Origin: JAEUQQ01 sp963697285
GTDB taxonomy: Bacteria; Acidobacteriota; Vicinamibacteria; Vicinamibacterales; JAFNAJ01
Direction of reading: 5' to 3'
Assembly: GCA_963697285.1 (NCBI GenBank)
Contig: CAVONI010000011.1
Coordinates: 62,001-126,000, forward strand
Length of the DNA stretch: 64,000 nucleotides
The position numbers were made by a program, and so were the translations under genes. Below the pieces are notes generated by a model. The model was not told where the DNA came from. It searched no databases and worked only from the letters and a program-made list of their open reading frames with translations. Each line of letters opens with the position of its first letter. Positions within the stretch are counted from its first letter, which is position 1. Of this stretch, positions 8,653 through 17,674 are shown piece by piece.

Positions 8653-9381
8653 ATGCGACCGCCCGCCCTTGAACCTCGCCTGTCACGCCGCGTCGGCGTG
8701 GCACTGACCGTCTTCACCCTCTCGGCCATGGCTGCCGTTCCCGCCCAGGCCGACGTGCTCTTCGGACTTACGGGCGGCTATGTCGCCGTGAAGAGCGAGA
8801 GCTCCCGCGATACCGAGGACGTGCTGTACCAGAACCGAGGGTTCCTGGCCTTCGACATCGATGAGTTCAACGGCGGGACTATTGGCGGTGAGTTCCTCGT
8901 CGGGGCGGGGCGCTTCGTCGAGGTTGGCGTGGGCGCCGCCTACTACGAGCAGTCGGTTTCCAGCGTGTACCTCGACTACGTGAACGTGAACGGCCGCGAG
9001 ATCCAGCAGGAGATGAAGCTCAGGGTCATCCCGATGTCGGCGACGGCCCGGATCTTCCCGTTCGGACGCGACCAGGGAGTGCAACCCTACGTCGGCGGCG
9101 GCGTCGCAGTCCTCAACTGGAAGTACACCGAGAGCGGCGAGTTCGTCGATTTCAACAACCGCAACGAGGTGTTCCGCGACACGTTCACCGACGACGGGAA
9201 CGAAACCACGGCCGTGTTCGTCGGCGGCGTACGGTTCGCGCTCAGCGATGCGGTGCTGCTCGGCGCCGAGTTCCGGTACCAGGGCGGCACGGCCGAACTC
9301 GATCCCGCGAAGGGCTTCGCGGGCAGCGAACTCGACCTCGGCGCCTACATTACCCAGGCGACCTTGCACATCAGGTTCTGA
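8653..9381 (+). CDS. Outer-membrane beta-barrel protein
   Basis: This 242-residue precursor has a signal peptide (basic start, hydrophobic core, cleavage after PAQA) and alternating hydrophobic strands ending in ...ATLHIRF, with the terminal Phe recognised by the BAM complex. Repeated patterns such as VEVGVGAAYYEQS and VQPYVGGGVAVLNW are those of small eight-stranded OmpA/OmpX-type barrels. No plug or ligand site is visible. The cargo or role is unknown. CGGAG about eight bases upstream of the ATG can serve as ribosome binding site. Confidence 0.75.
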   Translation: MRPPALEPRLSRRVGVALTVFTLSAMAAVPAQADVLFGLTGGYVAVKSESSRDTEDVLYQNRGFLAFDIDEFNGGTIGGEFLVGAGRFVEVGVGAAYYEQSVSSVYLDYVNVNGREIQQEMKLRVIPMSATARIFPFGRDQGVQPYVGGGVAVLNWKYTESGEFVDFNNRNEVFRDTFTDDGNETTAVFVGGVRFALSDAVLLGAEFRYQGGTAELDPAKGFAGSELDLGAYITQATLHIRF

Positions 9382-9405
9382 AGCGCGGTTTGGCCGGGCA
9401 CGAAG

Positions 9406-9428
9406 GGGGCCGCGCAGGGCGCGGCCCC
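9406..9428. terminator. Bidirectional terminator-like hairpin (GGGGCCGCGC family)
   Basis: A perfect 10-bp stem (9406-9415 with 9419-9428) with a three-base loop lies between convergent genes and touches the stop codon of the minus-strand glycosyltransferase. It is one of three copies in the window of a TAGGGGCCGC-type element; the others are at 13436-13484 and 16426-16451. Confidence 0.6.
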
Positions 9429-10948
9429 TACGGCGTCCGCCGGTACAACGCCAGGCCGGCGCCTTCGCAGACGCGGGTGAACCCATCGGCGAAGGTGCTG
9501 CCGGGGGCGTTCCGCAGGCGCGTCAGCTCGTCGCCGCCCTCCGAGTACTCGTTGAACAGGATCCACTCGACATGGCGCGAGGGTCGCGCCAGGAACTCGC
9601 CCCACAGGTCGCCAATGCCTTCGTGCACGAAGTCATCGAGGGCAAAGCCGTCGGCCGACAGTTCGTGCATGTAGTGCGCAAGTGATCCCATGCTCACCAG
9701 GATCTTGTGATCCGGACGAACGAAGTCGCGCTTCAGGCACTCGGTGATCACGCGCCGCGCCGCGATGTTCGGGCGGTCCCACTGAGCCTCGCGGACCATG
9801 GGCGATGACGCGGCCCACGGTGACTGGCCCGACAGCGCCGCCACCGCGACCACCACGGCGCCCAGGGCACGCACGCGCCTGGGCAGGCACGCCACCGCGA
9901 TGCCGTTCCACACGGCCAGGGCGACGACGAGCACGATCATGTAGCGGATGCGAAACGGGTGACCGCTCATGAACGCGTAGAAGGGCAGGGCGGCTGTCGC
10001 GCAGAGGGCGACGAACAGCGTCGCCCGCCGCCATGACGGCAGGCGGGCAGCGTTGCCCAGTCCCACGACGAGCCCGACGCCGGCAATGACGACCGGCCAG
10101 CGCCCGGCGACCTCGATCAGTCCCCACACCACCTGCCTGGCCGCCAGTCCGGGGTTGCCGAGCGCCTTGTTCTCGGCCACGAAGAACCCGCCGGTGGTGA
10201 ACCACGCGCCGATCGTGGCGCGGCTGTGGATGGTGAAGATCAGCACGGCACCAATGGGCCACCAGGCGACCCTGGCCACGCGCCGCGTGGCCTCGCCGAC
10301 TGAACGGAGGTCGATGGCGAGGAGTGCCCACCCAAGGCCAAGGAGACCCGCCGTGACGGGCCAGGCCTCGTAGCGGGTCCAGCAGGCGGCCGCCAGCCAC
10401 AGGCCCGCGCGTGCGGCGCCCTGTGCTCCTCCGGAGCCGAGCCAGCGGAACATCGCCAGCGTGGCCGCCGCAAGGCACGCGAACAGGAGGGGTTCGGTCA
10501 TGGGCGTCGACTGGAGGTACAGGACGTTCGGGTCTGACGCGAACACGAGCGCCGCGGCGGCGGCAGCCGCGGTCGAACCGGTGGCGGCGTGCACGAGCCG
10601 GGCGATGGTGACCGACGTGAAGACGAAACACGCCATCGACAGCGCGACGGCCGACGCACCCGTGCGATACCAGGCATCGACCTGGACCGGCAGGGCGTTC
10701 AGCAGGTGGGGCAGGGGCAGCCAGACGGCGCCGATCTGCCGCCATCCGGGGGTCAGGCTGTCGAAGATGCGACGAGCGACGACGAGGTGCCCCTTGGCGT
10801 CGTAGTGACTCAGCGTGAGGCCGGCGTCGGCGTAGTGCCATGCCGAGGCGGCACCGACCAGCGCGGCGGCGAGCCCGACCGCCCAGAGAAGGCGGGTGCG
10901 GGCAGCACGCTCGGCGAGCGGCGAGTCGGGGACGGGCTGCGAAGGCAC
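9428..10948 (-). CDS. Polytopic membrane glycosyltransferase, GT39/ArnT-like (GT-C fold)
   Basis: This 506-residue protein has about ten hydrophobic segments and a C-terminal soluble part. After the first helix comes a periplasmic loop with an acidic, charged motif (HYDAKGHLVVAR), and a later loop has RYEAWP, a layout typical of GT-C enzymes that use polyprenyl-phosphate sugars. The donor and acceptor cannot be named. It starts with GTG, 80 bases from the divergent DedA-type gene. A TATAGC sequence 13 bases upstream could be its -10 box. Confidence 0.7.
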   Translation of the reverse strand: MPSQPVPDSPLAERAARTRLLWAVGLAAALVGAASAWHYADAGLTLSHYDAKGHLVVARRIFDSLTPGWRQIGAVWLPLPHLLNALPVQVDAWYRTGASAVALSMACFVFTSVTIARLVHAATGSTAAAAAAALVFASDPNVLYLQSTPMTEPLLFACLAAATLAMFRWLGSGGAQGAARAGLWLAAACWTRYEAWPVTAGLLGLGWALLAIDLRSVGEATRRVARVAWWPIGAVLIFTIHSRATIGAWFTTGGFFVAENKALGNPGLAARQVVWGLIEVAGRWPVVIAGVGLVVGLGNAARLPSWRRATLFVALCATAALPFYAFMSGHPFRIRYMIVLVVALAVWNGIAVACLPRRVRALGAVVVAVAALSGQSPWAASSPMVREAQWDRPNIAARRVITECLKRDFVRPDHKILVSMGSLAHYMHELSADGFALDDFVHEGIGDLWGEFLARPSRHVEWILFNEYSEGGDELTRLRNAPGSTFADGFTRVCEGAGLALYRRTP

Positions 10949-11028
10949 GGCTGGTGGGTCGGCTATACTTGGCGGTCTGGCGCGAGGCGGTCACGCGCGC
11001 CGTGAGCGAAGCGGCCAGTGTAGAACAG

Positions 11029-11667
11029 ATGCGACAGTTCCTCGATGCGTTGCTGGCATTCGCCACGGCGATTGGCGGCCCCGGCCTGTTCCTGATCTCG
11101 TATCTCGACTCGTCGTTCCTGTCGTTCCCGCAGGCTGTCGACGTGCTCGTCGTGGCCTTCACTGCCCGGTTTCCGGCCTGGTGGTGGTATTACGCCGTGC
11201 TGGCCACCCTCGGCTCGCTTGCGGGGTGCCTGTCGATCCACGCGCTGGCGGCGCGCGGCGGGGAAGCGTTCCTCCGCAAGCGGTTCAAGGCCGGCAATGT
11301 CGACCGCGGGATGCGTGCCATCCAGCGTTACGGCCTGATCGCGGTCCTGGTGCCGTCGCTGCTCCCGCCCCCTGCGCCATTCAAGCTGTTCGTCCTGCTC
11401 GCGGGCGCGGCGCGCGTGCCGCGGCTGCGGTTCGCGTTCGCCATCCTCCTTGGCCGCGGCATCAGGTTCTTCATCGCCGCGTACCTGACGCTGCGATACG
11501 GGAAGGCGGCATTCGAGTGGATGTCGACCAACGGCCGAACCGTGGCGTTCGTTATCGCCGCCCTCCTCGTCATCGGCACCGTCGCGTTCGCCTGGTGGCG
11601 CCGGCGTTGGGCCGCTCCCGTCGACCGGTCGGGCGCGGAGCAGACTCCCTCTGACGCTGGGCTATAA
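11029..11667 (+). CDS. DedA/VTT-domain membrane protein (YqaA-like)
   Basis: This 212-residue membrane protein carries a VTT (SNARE-associated, DedA) domain: an FLISYLDSSFLSFPQAVDVL re-entrant-like segment, a second half with PSLLPPPAPFKLFVLLAGAARV, and terminal helices. DedA proteins move lipid carriers such as undecaprenyl phosphate or phosphatidylethanolamine across the inner membrane. That role would suit the glycan genes around it, but is inferred. ATG 11029 is chosen; GTG 11002 would add nine residues. The TAA stop is embedded in the -10 box of the next gene. Confidence 0.75.
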   Translation: MRQFLDALLAFATAIGGPGLFLISYLDSSFLSFPQAVDVLVVAFTARFPAWWWYYAVLATLGSLAGCLSIHALAARGGEAFLRKRFKAGNVDRGMRAIQRYGLIAVLVPSLLPPPAPFKLFVLLAGAARVPRLRFAFAILLGRGIRFFIAAYLTLRYGKAAFEWMSTNGRTVAFVIAALLVIGTVAFAWWRRRWAAPVDRSGAEQTPSDAGL

Positions 11668-11668
11668 T
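11663..11668 (+). promoter_or_regulatory. -10 box TATAAT overlapping a stop codon, before the GT2 gene
   Basis: A perfect TATAAT contains the TAA stop of the upstream gene (11665-11667) and lies ten bases before ATG 11679, so the transcript would have almost no leader. No convincing -35 is seen. Confidence 0.55.
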
Positions 11669-11678
11669 CCGCACGCCC

Positions 11679-12635
11679 ATGGCGGTCGACCTCTCCGTTG
11701 TCATCCCCATCAAGAACGAGTCGCCGAATCTCGTCGACCTGCACCGCGAGTTGTCGGAAAGCCTGGCCACGTGGGGGCGGTCCTACGAGCTCATCTTCAT
11801 CGACGACGGGAGCACCGACGACAGCTTCGCGATCCTGTCGCGGCTGGCACAGGCCGACGACCACCTCCGGGTGATCCGCTTCCGCCGCAACTTCGGCCAG
11901 ACGCCCGCGTTCTCGGCCGGTTTCGACATGGCGACCGGCCAGGTCATCGTCACATCGGATGGCGATCGGCAGAACGACCCACGCGACATCCCGATGCTGG
12001 TGGCGAAACTCGAAGAGGGCTTCGACATTGTCTGCGGGTGGCGGAAAGACCGGAAGGACACGTTCCTGACGCGGCGCGTGCCGTCGATCATCGCCAACCG
12101 GCTGATCTCGCGCGCGACCGGTGTGGAACTCCACGACTACGGGTGCTCGCTGAAGGCGTTCCGGGCCGAGGTCGTCAAGCCGCTCCGGCTGTATGGCGAG
12201 ATGCACCGGTTCATCCCCGCCATTGCCAGCGAGATGGGCGTGGTGGTGTCAGAGGTGGTCGTCAATCACCGCGCGCGCGTGGCGGGAACGTCCAAGTATG
12301 GGCTGTCGCGGACGATCCGGGTGATTCTCGACCTGCTGACGGTGAAGTTCCTGCTCAACTACTCGACGCGCCCGCTGCAGATCTTCGGGCTCGTGGGCCT
12401 GAGCTCGGGCGCTCTTGGCGGGTTGATCCTGGCTTACCTCGCGTACGTGCGGCTCGTGGCCCACCAGTCGATCGGCGATCGGCCCATGCTGCTGTTCGGC
12501 ATCATGCTGGCGCTGACGGGCGTGCAGTTCCTCACCTTCGGCCTGCTCGCCGAGATGCAGGCGCGGACGTACTACGAGTCGCAGAACAAGCCCACCTACG
12601 TCGTCCGCCAGACAGTCGGGTTCGACCGCGACTGA
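11679..12635 (+). CDS. Glycosyltransferase family 2, polyprenyl-phosphate sugar transferase (GtrB/ArnC-like)
   Basis: This 318-residue protein has an N-terminal GT-A domain with VVIPIKNES, FIDDGSTDDS and the metal-binding TSDGDRQND. A substrate helix region with RRNFGQTPAF and two C-terminal transmembrane helices follow. This is the layout of dolichol- and undecaprenyl-phosphate glycosyltransferases such as GtrB and ArnC. It would load a sugar onto the lipid carrier used by GT-C enzymes like the one at 9.4-10.9 kb. The actual sugar is unknown. Confidence 0.88.
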   Translation: MAVDLSVVIPIKNESPNLVDLHRELSESLATWGRSYELIFIDDGSTDDSFAILSRLAQADDHLRVIRFRRNFGQTPAFSAGFDMATGQVIVTSDGDRQNDPRDIPMLVAKLEEGFDIVCGWRKDRKDTFLTRRVPSIIANRLISRATGVELHDYGCSLKAFRAEVVKPLRLYGEMHRFIPAIASEMGVVVSEVVVNHRARVAGTSKYGLSRTIRVILDLLTVKFLLNYSTRPLQIFGLVGLSSGALGGLILAYLAYVRLVAHQSIGDRPMLLFGIMLALTGVQFLTFGLLAEMQARTYYESQNKPTYVVRQTVGFDRD

Positions 12636-12681
12636 CCGGCGGATTGGTCAGCGCGTGCGTGCCCAGCGCGCAGCGCGTTTC

Positions 12682-13197
12682 CTAGGCGTTCTCAGCCTGC
12701 CACGCCAGGGCAGGGCTGTCGCTGTCGGCGCCGCGCACGAAGTCGACCGTGAACGTGCCCTGCCAGTTCGTGAACTGGAACTTGTCGCCCTTCACCCAGT
12801 CGATCTTGTGGCCCAGCGCTTCCATCTCGGTCTTGATGTTCGCGTTGAACCAGGTCTCGGCGTCGGCCTTCGTGGCTGGCACCTGGCCTGTCCGGCTCGC
12901 GAGCATGGCAAAGGCGTCCTTGGCCGACTTGGCCGTGTCCTGGGCCCTGCCGAGATCGAAGCCTTCGAACTTCATCGATCCCGCGCCCATCGAGGTCAGC
13001 GGCGTGGTGTTCGCGGTGGTCTTGTACGCTGTCGACGCGGCGGGGGCAGTCACCCCGAACTGCGCGGCCAACTGCGTGACGAGGCCCGAGAACTCCTCGG
13101 AATTCAGGTTCCCGTCCTTGTTGGTATCGAAGTTGGTGATCAGGGTCTTGGCGAGATCCTGGATCGCCGTCGTGGCCGTGGCGGACGTAACGGACAT
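12682..13197 (-). CDS. EF-hand calcium-binding protein
   Basis: This 171-residue protein has no signal peptide. Residues 23-35 or so form a canonical EF-hand loop (DTNKDGNLNSEEF) with acidic or oxygen ligands at positions 1, 3, 5, 7 and 12. The rest is Ala/Thr-rich with aromatic patches (FQFTNWQGTFTVDF) and no recognised domain. A strong ribosome binding site (GAGGAGGC) lies six to ten bases upstream of ATG 13197, fixing the start. A stable hairpin sits in the leader. The role is unknown; calcium sensing or buffering is inference. Confidence 0.75.
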   Translation of the reverse strand: MSVTSATATTAIQDLAKTLITNFDTNKDGNLNSEEFSGLVTQLAAQFGVTAPAASTAYKTTANTTPLTSMGAGSMKFEGFDLGRAQDTAKSAKDAFAMLASRTGQVPATKADAETWFNANIKTEMEALGHKIDWVKGDKFQFTNWQGTFTVDFVRGADSDSPALAWQAENA

Positions 13198-13239
13198 GCT
13201 TGCCTCCTCGAGTCGGACCATACGCTGCCCCCGCTGCAA

Positions 13240-13267
13240 CCGCGGTGCCCGGCTGTCGGCACCGCGG
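13240..13267. repeat. Inverted repeat in the leader of the EF-hand gene
   Basis: A perfect 10-bp stem (13240-13249 with 13258-13267, eight-base loop) lies about 45 bases upstream of the EF-hand start codon on the minus strand. It could act as an attenuator or mRNA-stabilising stem-loop. No ligand-binding RNA motif was recognised. The rest of the 13198-13533 gap holds the repeat and promoter listed separately. Confidence 0.45.
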
Positions 13268-13435
13268 ACCGAAACATGAATCTGGCGTCCCTGGGCACGA
13301 TTACCGCCTGAAGTCGCATGTTCAGGCCGACGGGATGATGCAACCAGCGGCGCAGGACGTCGCCGCGGCCGACGCGAGGTGTCGAGAACGCGACACGAGG
13401 GCGACCCACCCAAGGTTCGGCCCACGGTTCGACCG

Positions 13436-13484
13436 TAGGGGCCGCGCCCCAGCCTGCCCTGAGCCTGTCGAAGGGTGCGGCCCG
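13436..13484 (+). repeat. TAGGGGCCGC hairpin element with an inserted CCCTGAGCCTGTCGAAGGG motif
   Basis: The outer arms GGGCCGCGCCCC and GGTGCGGCCC match the hairpins at 9406-9428 and 16428-16449. Here the loop is enlarged by CCTGCCCTGAGCCTGTCGAAGG, which contains a short motif known to be dispersed in many bacterial genomes. A TATAAT box begins two bases after the element. Confidence 0.55.
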
Positions 13485-13486
13485 GC

Positions 13487-13492
13487 TATAAT
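13487..13492 (+). promoter_or_regulatory. -10 box TATAAT before the acyltransferase gene
   Basis: A perfect TATAAT lies 41 bases upstream of GTG 13534, directly after the repeat element. The transcript would keep a leader of about 35 bases with a good ribosome binding site (AGGAGG, five bases before the GTG). No clear -35 is present. Confidence 0.5.
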
Positions 13493-13533
13493 CGCGTGTT
13501 CGCGCACCACGGCGCGGGCGACAGGAGGCCCGG

Positions 13534-14349
13534 GTGGGGCAGAACCCGCGGGAACACGATCCCCGCATCACGGTCATTCAGCAGGAGCTGTTCGACGAGA
13601 AGAAGTCGAAGCTCCAGCGCTACGCCGCCCTCGTGATCGGCCGGCCGGGCGTCCTCGCCCTCGCCAAGTACGAGTCGATCGTCACGCTCACCGCCTGGAT
13701 TCCAGGGGCCCTGGGCCTCCTGCTGAGGTCGAAGCTGTATCCGCTGCTGCTCGGCCGGTGCGGTCGCGGTGTGACGTTCGGCACCAATGTCGTGCTCAGG
13801 CATCCCCACAAGATCCGCATCGGCGACAACGTGGTCATCGACGACCAGTGCTGCCTCGATGCGAAGGGCGTCGACAACGCCGGCATCACCATCGGCCGTG
13901 GGGTCTTCATCGGGCGCAACACCATCCTGAGCTGCAAGAACGGCGACATCGAGATCGACGACGAGGCGAACATCGGCTTCAACGCCGAGATCTTCTCGGC
14001 CTCGCGCGTGCGGGTGGGGAAGAAGGTCCTCGTCGCCGCCTACGTCTACCTGGTGGGCGGCGACCACCTGTACGACCGTATCGACATCCCCGTGCTCGAC
14101 CAGGGCCGGACGGCGCGGGGCATCGAGGTGGACGACAACGCCTGGCTGGGCACGCACGTCGTGGTGACCGACGGCTCCCGCGTGGGCAAGGACTGCATCA
14201 TCGGCGCCGGCGCGGTCGTGATCGGCGAGATCCCCGACTTCCACATTGGCGCCGGAACACCCGCCCGGGTCATCCGCGACCGGCGGCAAGGCGTCCCGGC
14301 CGATGAAGTCGGGCGTGGCGCCGGAGCCGTGGCGCTCCGGCAGCCCTGA
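13534..14349 (+). CDS. Acyltransferase, left-handed beta-helix (hexapeptide repeat) family
   Basis: This 271-residue protein has an N-terminal helical part, then hexapeptide repeats of the [LIV]GxxxxI type, such as IRIGDNVVIDDQC, ITIGRGVFIGRNT, IEIDDEANIGFNA, VRVGKKVLVAA and SRVGKDCIIGAGAVV. It ends with IPDFHIGAGTPARVI, typical of LbH O-acetyl- and acyltransferases acting on sugars. The catalytic His candidate lies in GGDHLYDR. The GTG start is supported by AGGAGG five bases upstream. The gene is followed 11 bases later by the asparagine synthase, consistent with polysaccharide modification. Confidence 0.82.
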   Translation: MGQNPREHDPRITVIQQELFDEKKSKLQRYAALVIGRPGVLALAKYESIVTLTAWIPGALGLLLRSKLYPLLLGRCGRGVTFGTNVVLRHPHKIRIGDNVVIDDQCCLDAKGVDNAGITIGRGVFIGRNTILSCKNGDIEIDDEANIGFNAEIFSASRVRVGKKVLVAAYVYLVGGDHLYDRIDIPVLDQGRTARGIEVDDNAWLGTHVVVTDGSRVGKDCIIGAGAVVIGEIPDFHIGAGTPARVIRDRRQGVPADEVGRGAGAVALRQP

Positions 14350-14360
14350 GGCGACCGGCC

Positions 14361-16248
14361 ATGTGCGGCATCGCCGGCATCATCGACCGTGAGCAGGCCC
14401 GGCCCGACGACCTGGCTGCGATGGTGGCCTCGATCTACCACCGCGGCCCCGACGAGGAGGGCCACGTCACGCTCCCGTTCGCCGCCCTCGGCATGCGGCG
14501 TCTCGCCATCGTCGACCTCTCGGGCGGCAGGCAGCCGTTCACCAACGAAGACCAGTCGATCTACGTCGTCACCAACGGCGAGATTTACAACTTCGAAGCC
14601 GTCAAGCGCGACCTCCAGGCCCTGGGGCACGCATTTCACTCCCGGAGTGATATCGAGGTCATCGCGCACGCCTACGAGGAATACGGCGTCGGTTTCCTGG
14701 CGCGACTGCAGGGGATGTTTGCCATCGCCCTGTGGGACAGCCGGACCAGGACGCTGATCGCCGCCCGTGACCGCGCGGGAGAGAAGCCGCTGTACTACGC
14801 CCAGACACCGGGCGGGCTGGTGCTCGGCTCCGAGATCAAGGCCCTGCTGGCTTCGGGACGCATCGAGCGGCGGCTGAACCACGCGGCGCTCGACCAGTTC
14901 CTCACCTACGAGTACGTCATCACGCCGCAGACGATCTTCGACGGCATCCAGCGCCTGCCGGCGGCGCACTACCTGAGACTGCAGGACGGTCAGCTGAGCG
15001 TCCACCGGTACTGGGACGCCGCCGACGTCGCCGTGAAGGACTGGCGCGACGCCGATGCGATCGAGGCCTTCCGAACCACGTTCGCGAGCGCGGTCGACGC
15101 GCAGATGATGTCGGATGTGCCGCTCGGCGTGTTCCTGTCTGGCGGCATCGACTCGAGCGCCATCGTCGCCTTCATGGCCGACGCGGCACGGCGGCGCAAG
15201 ACAACGGTCAACAGTTTCAGCATGGGCTTCGACGATGGCAGCTACAACGAGCTGCCGTTTGCGCGTGAGATCGCGACGGTGTTCGGGACGAACCATCGTG
15301 AAGGCCGCGTGACGCCCGACGTGGCGGGGCTGTTCGATCGGCTCGTGCTCCACTTCGACGAACCGTTTGGCGACGTCTCGTTGTTTCCCACCTTCCAGGT
15401 GTCGGAGCTGGCGCGGCAGCACGTGACGGTCGCGCTTGCCGGAGACGGCGGCGACGAGCTGTTCGGCGGCTACGACGCCTACGACGCCGAGGCCCTCGCT
15501 GCGCGGTGGCAGCACATGGCGCCGCAGGCGCTGTGGCGGGCGCTCGATGCGGTCGCGTCGCGCATGCCGCCGGCGGATCAGAAGAAGGGGCTGATCAACA
15601 AGGTCAAGCGCTTCGCTGAGGGTGTGGCGCGTGCACCGCACGACATTGCGCAGTACCGGTGGATGACGTTCGCGCACCCGGCCGAAAAGGCGCGCTTGTA
15701 CACTGCCGGGCTTCCGCGACCGCCTCGTCGGCACCGATGTGCATGCGCCCGTGCGCGAGGCGCTGGGACGGTACCGGGGCGACGACTTCCTCAACCGGCT
15801 GCTGTATGCGGACCTGTCGATCTACCTCGCCGACGACATCCTCGTGAAGGTCGACCGGATGAGCATGGCCACGTCGCTCGAGACTCGCGCACCGTTCCTC
15901 GACGTCGGCGTCATGGAGCTGGCCTTCTCGATGCCCGGGCACATGAAGATCCGGAACGGCGAGCGCAAGTGGGTGCTCAAGCGTGCGCTCGAGGGACGGG
16001 TGCCCTCGGCCATCCTGAACCGGAAGAAGGAAGGGTTCAGCATCCCGATGAAGCAGTGGCTCAGGCGCGAGTTGCACCCGATGCTGACGTCACTGTTGTC
16101 GCCGGAGCGGATGGCGCGGCGTGGCCTGTTCGAGCCGGCGACGGTGCGTACGATGCTCGACGAGCACACGGCCGGCAGAGCCAACCACGCCCACGTGCTG
16201 TTCTGCCTGATGGTCTTCGAACGCTGGGCCGACGCCCACCTGACGTAA
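14361..16248 (+). CDS. asnB: Asparagine synthase (glutamine-hydrolysing); frameshifted near 15711
   Basis: The N-terminal class II glutaminase domain starts MCGIAG with nucleophile Cys2 and shows YHRGPDEEG and NGEIYNFEAVK. The synthetase domain has the PP-loop FLSGGIDSSAIVA. The frame breaks at 15711. Removing one C joins LYTAG to FRDRLVGTDVHAPV, and the C-terminal part (ADDILVKVDRMSMATSLETRAPFLD, NRKKEGFSIPMKQWL) is then in frame for about 628 residues. AsnB homologues of this length in glycan clusters often amidate cell-surface sugars instead of supplying free Asn; both are possible here. The break looks like a one-base insertion. Confidence 0.88.
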
Positions 16249-16300
16249 TACAACTGCCAGGTGTCGCGCCATCGGTGCGCCCCATGCGTGCTCGCGCCGC

Positions 16301-16390
16301 CGGGCATTTGCTACCACGGTCGGGACCTGCATCGCTGTGGACGCTGTACGCCCACGCCCGTGTCCGCAAACGCCCGACGTCGTGTCGCCC
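16301..16390 (+). repeat. Dispersed intergenic repeat, copy A (90 bp)
   Basis: This 90-bp unit begins CGGGCATTTGCT, contains GGTCGGGACCTGCAT and CCCACGCCCG, and ends GTGTCGCCC. It closely matches the reverse complement of 22644-22733 at the same length, and partly matches 22507-22575. All copies are between genes. No open frame or transposase is attached. Confidence 0.7.
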
Positions 16391-16427
16391 TGGGCGGGGC
16401 ATGATCAGGTTCAACGGCCAGGTGTAG

Positions 16428-16449
16428 GGGCCGCACCCCAGTGCGGCCC
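16428..16449. terminator. Bidirectional terminator-like hairpin between convergent genes
   Basis: A perfect 9-bp stem (16428-16436 with 16441-16449) with a four-base loop lies between the asparagine synthase and the convergent flippase-like gene. It belongs to the same TAGGGGCCGC family as 9406-9428. Confidence 0.55.
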
Positions 16450-16475
16450 GGCACTGGCGTCGCACATGCGGGCGG

Positions 16476-17498
16476 TTACGAGTACTCTTCGAGGGCTTCC
16501 AGTTCGGTCTGCGTGTCGGTGGCGGGAAGCGGCGACGGCGGGTGCTTGCGGCGCACGATCCACACGATGCCCCCGCTGAGCGAGAACAACATGACGGTCG
16601 CGGTCGACAGCAGCGATAACGCGATGCCCGCGTCGGTGGGCAGGGCGAGCCGCGAGAAGAACCACGCAAACACCGCCTCGCGCACGCCGAAGCCGTTCAC
16701 CGAGACCGGCGCCATGAGCAGCACCAGGCTGACGGGCACGATGAAGAATCCGGCCAGCGGGGGCAGCGGGGCGTCGATCGCCCAGGCAATGCAGAGATAG
16801 AACACCACCAGCAGGATCTGCACGGCCAGCGCGCCGACGACGGCCCCGCCGAGCCGAGCCGGGGCCTCGGCGATCTTGTGGAGGGTTTCGCTGAAACGGT
16901 CGATGCGCCGGCCGAAGAGCTCGGGATGGAGGTTGCCGAGCGGCTCGATCAGCCGGATCAGGAGCTTGGGTTTCAGCAAGGTCGGCACCCCGGCAACGAC
17001 CATCCCGACCGCGGCGAGCCACACGTAGTCGCGGCCCGGGATGTCGATGCCCTGCATCGCGGCGATCCATGCGCCGGCGGCGGCAATCACCAGCAGGGCG
17101 GCCAGGCCGATCGCGCGGTCGACCAGCACGACGGCGGCCGCCACGGTGCGCGAGTGGGTGATCGACACCGAGTCGGCGATGCGGATGACGTCGCCACCGA
17201 TGTTGCTCGGCAGGAAATTGTTGAAGAAGAGAGCGACCAGCCACGAGGCGTTCAGCCTGCGCATCGGGGCGTGACAGCCCTGCGCGCCGAGCAGCAGTTG
17301 CCAGCGCCAGGAACTGATCACCACCATCACCGAGTAGATGCCGAGTCCGGCGAGGACCCACCCCACGTGGGCGGTCTTCGCGCGCTCGACGACCGCCGAG
17401 ACGTCGGTGTGACGGAACAGCCAGACAAGGATCCCACCGCTGATCACAAGCTTGGCAAGGAACGCCGCGACGGATCGAGCGCGCGAGGGATGGCTCAT
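16476..17498 (-). CDS. Flippase-like / lysylphosphatidylglycerol-synthase-TM (UPF0104) membrane protein
   Basis: This 340-residue protein has about eight membrane segments. The motifs ALFFNNFLPSNIGGDVIRI and LLMAPVSVNGFGVREAVFAW are characteristic of the AglD/MprF-TM family, which is often near glycan genes and proposed to handle lipid-linked intermediates. ATG 17498 is chosen because the upstream in-frame residues are not membrane-like or conserved in character. The C-terminal tail is Pro/Glu-rich. A paralogue lies at 23945-24883. The substrate is unknown. Confidence 0.82.
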   Translation of the reverse strand: MSHPSRARSVAAFLAKLVISGGILVWLFRHTDVSAVVERAKTAHVGWVLAGLGIYSVMVVISSWRWQLLLGAQGCHAPMRRLNASWLVALFFNNFLPSNIGGDVIRIADSVSITHSRTVAAAVVLVDRAIGLAALLVIAAAGAWIAAMQGIDIPGRDYVWLAAVGMVVAGVPTLLKPKLLIRLIEPLGNLHPELFGRRIDRFSETLHKIAEAPARLGGAVVGALAVQILLVVFYLCIAWAIDAPLPPLAGFFIVPVSLVLLMAPVSVNGFGVREAVFAWFFSRLALPTDAGIALSLLSTATVMLFSLSGGIVWIVRRKHPPSPLPATDTQTELEALEEYS

Positions 17499-17613
17499 GC
17501 GGCAGATTGGAGTCCGGTGGCCAGGGGACGCTTGCACACGTCGCCCGTGGTCATCCGGACGGGTCAGGGTATCAAACGGCTGTCGAGCCAGCAAGTTGGA
17601 GGCGGGCAGACGG

Positions 17614-17650
17614 CGAGGCCGGTCGGGGGATGTCCTCCCGACCGGCCTCG
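17614..17650 (-). terminator. Terminator-like hairpin after the large secreted repeat protein
   Basis: A perfect 14-bp inverted repeat (17614-17627 with 17637-17650, nine-base loop) starts 24 bases beyond the stop of the 17675-19849 gene on the minus strand. Confidence 0.6.
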
Positions 17651-17674
17651 AACGTCACAACGGGCGAGCCGGTC

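Noticed and set aside
12655..13311. 218-codon plus-strand frame opposite the EF-hand gene
   Set aside because: The minus-strand gene has a canonical EF loop and a strong ribosome binding site; the plus frame has neither.
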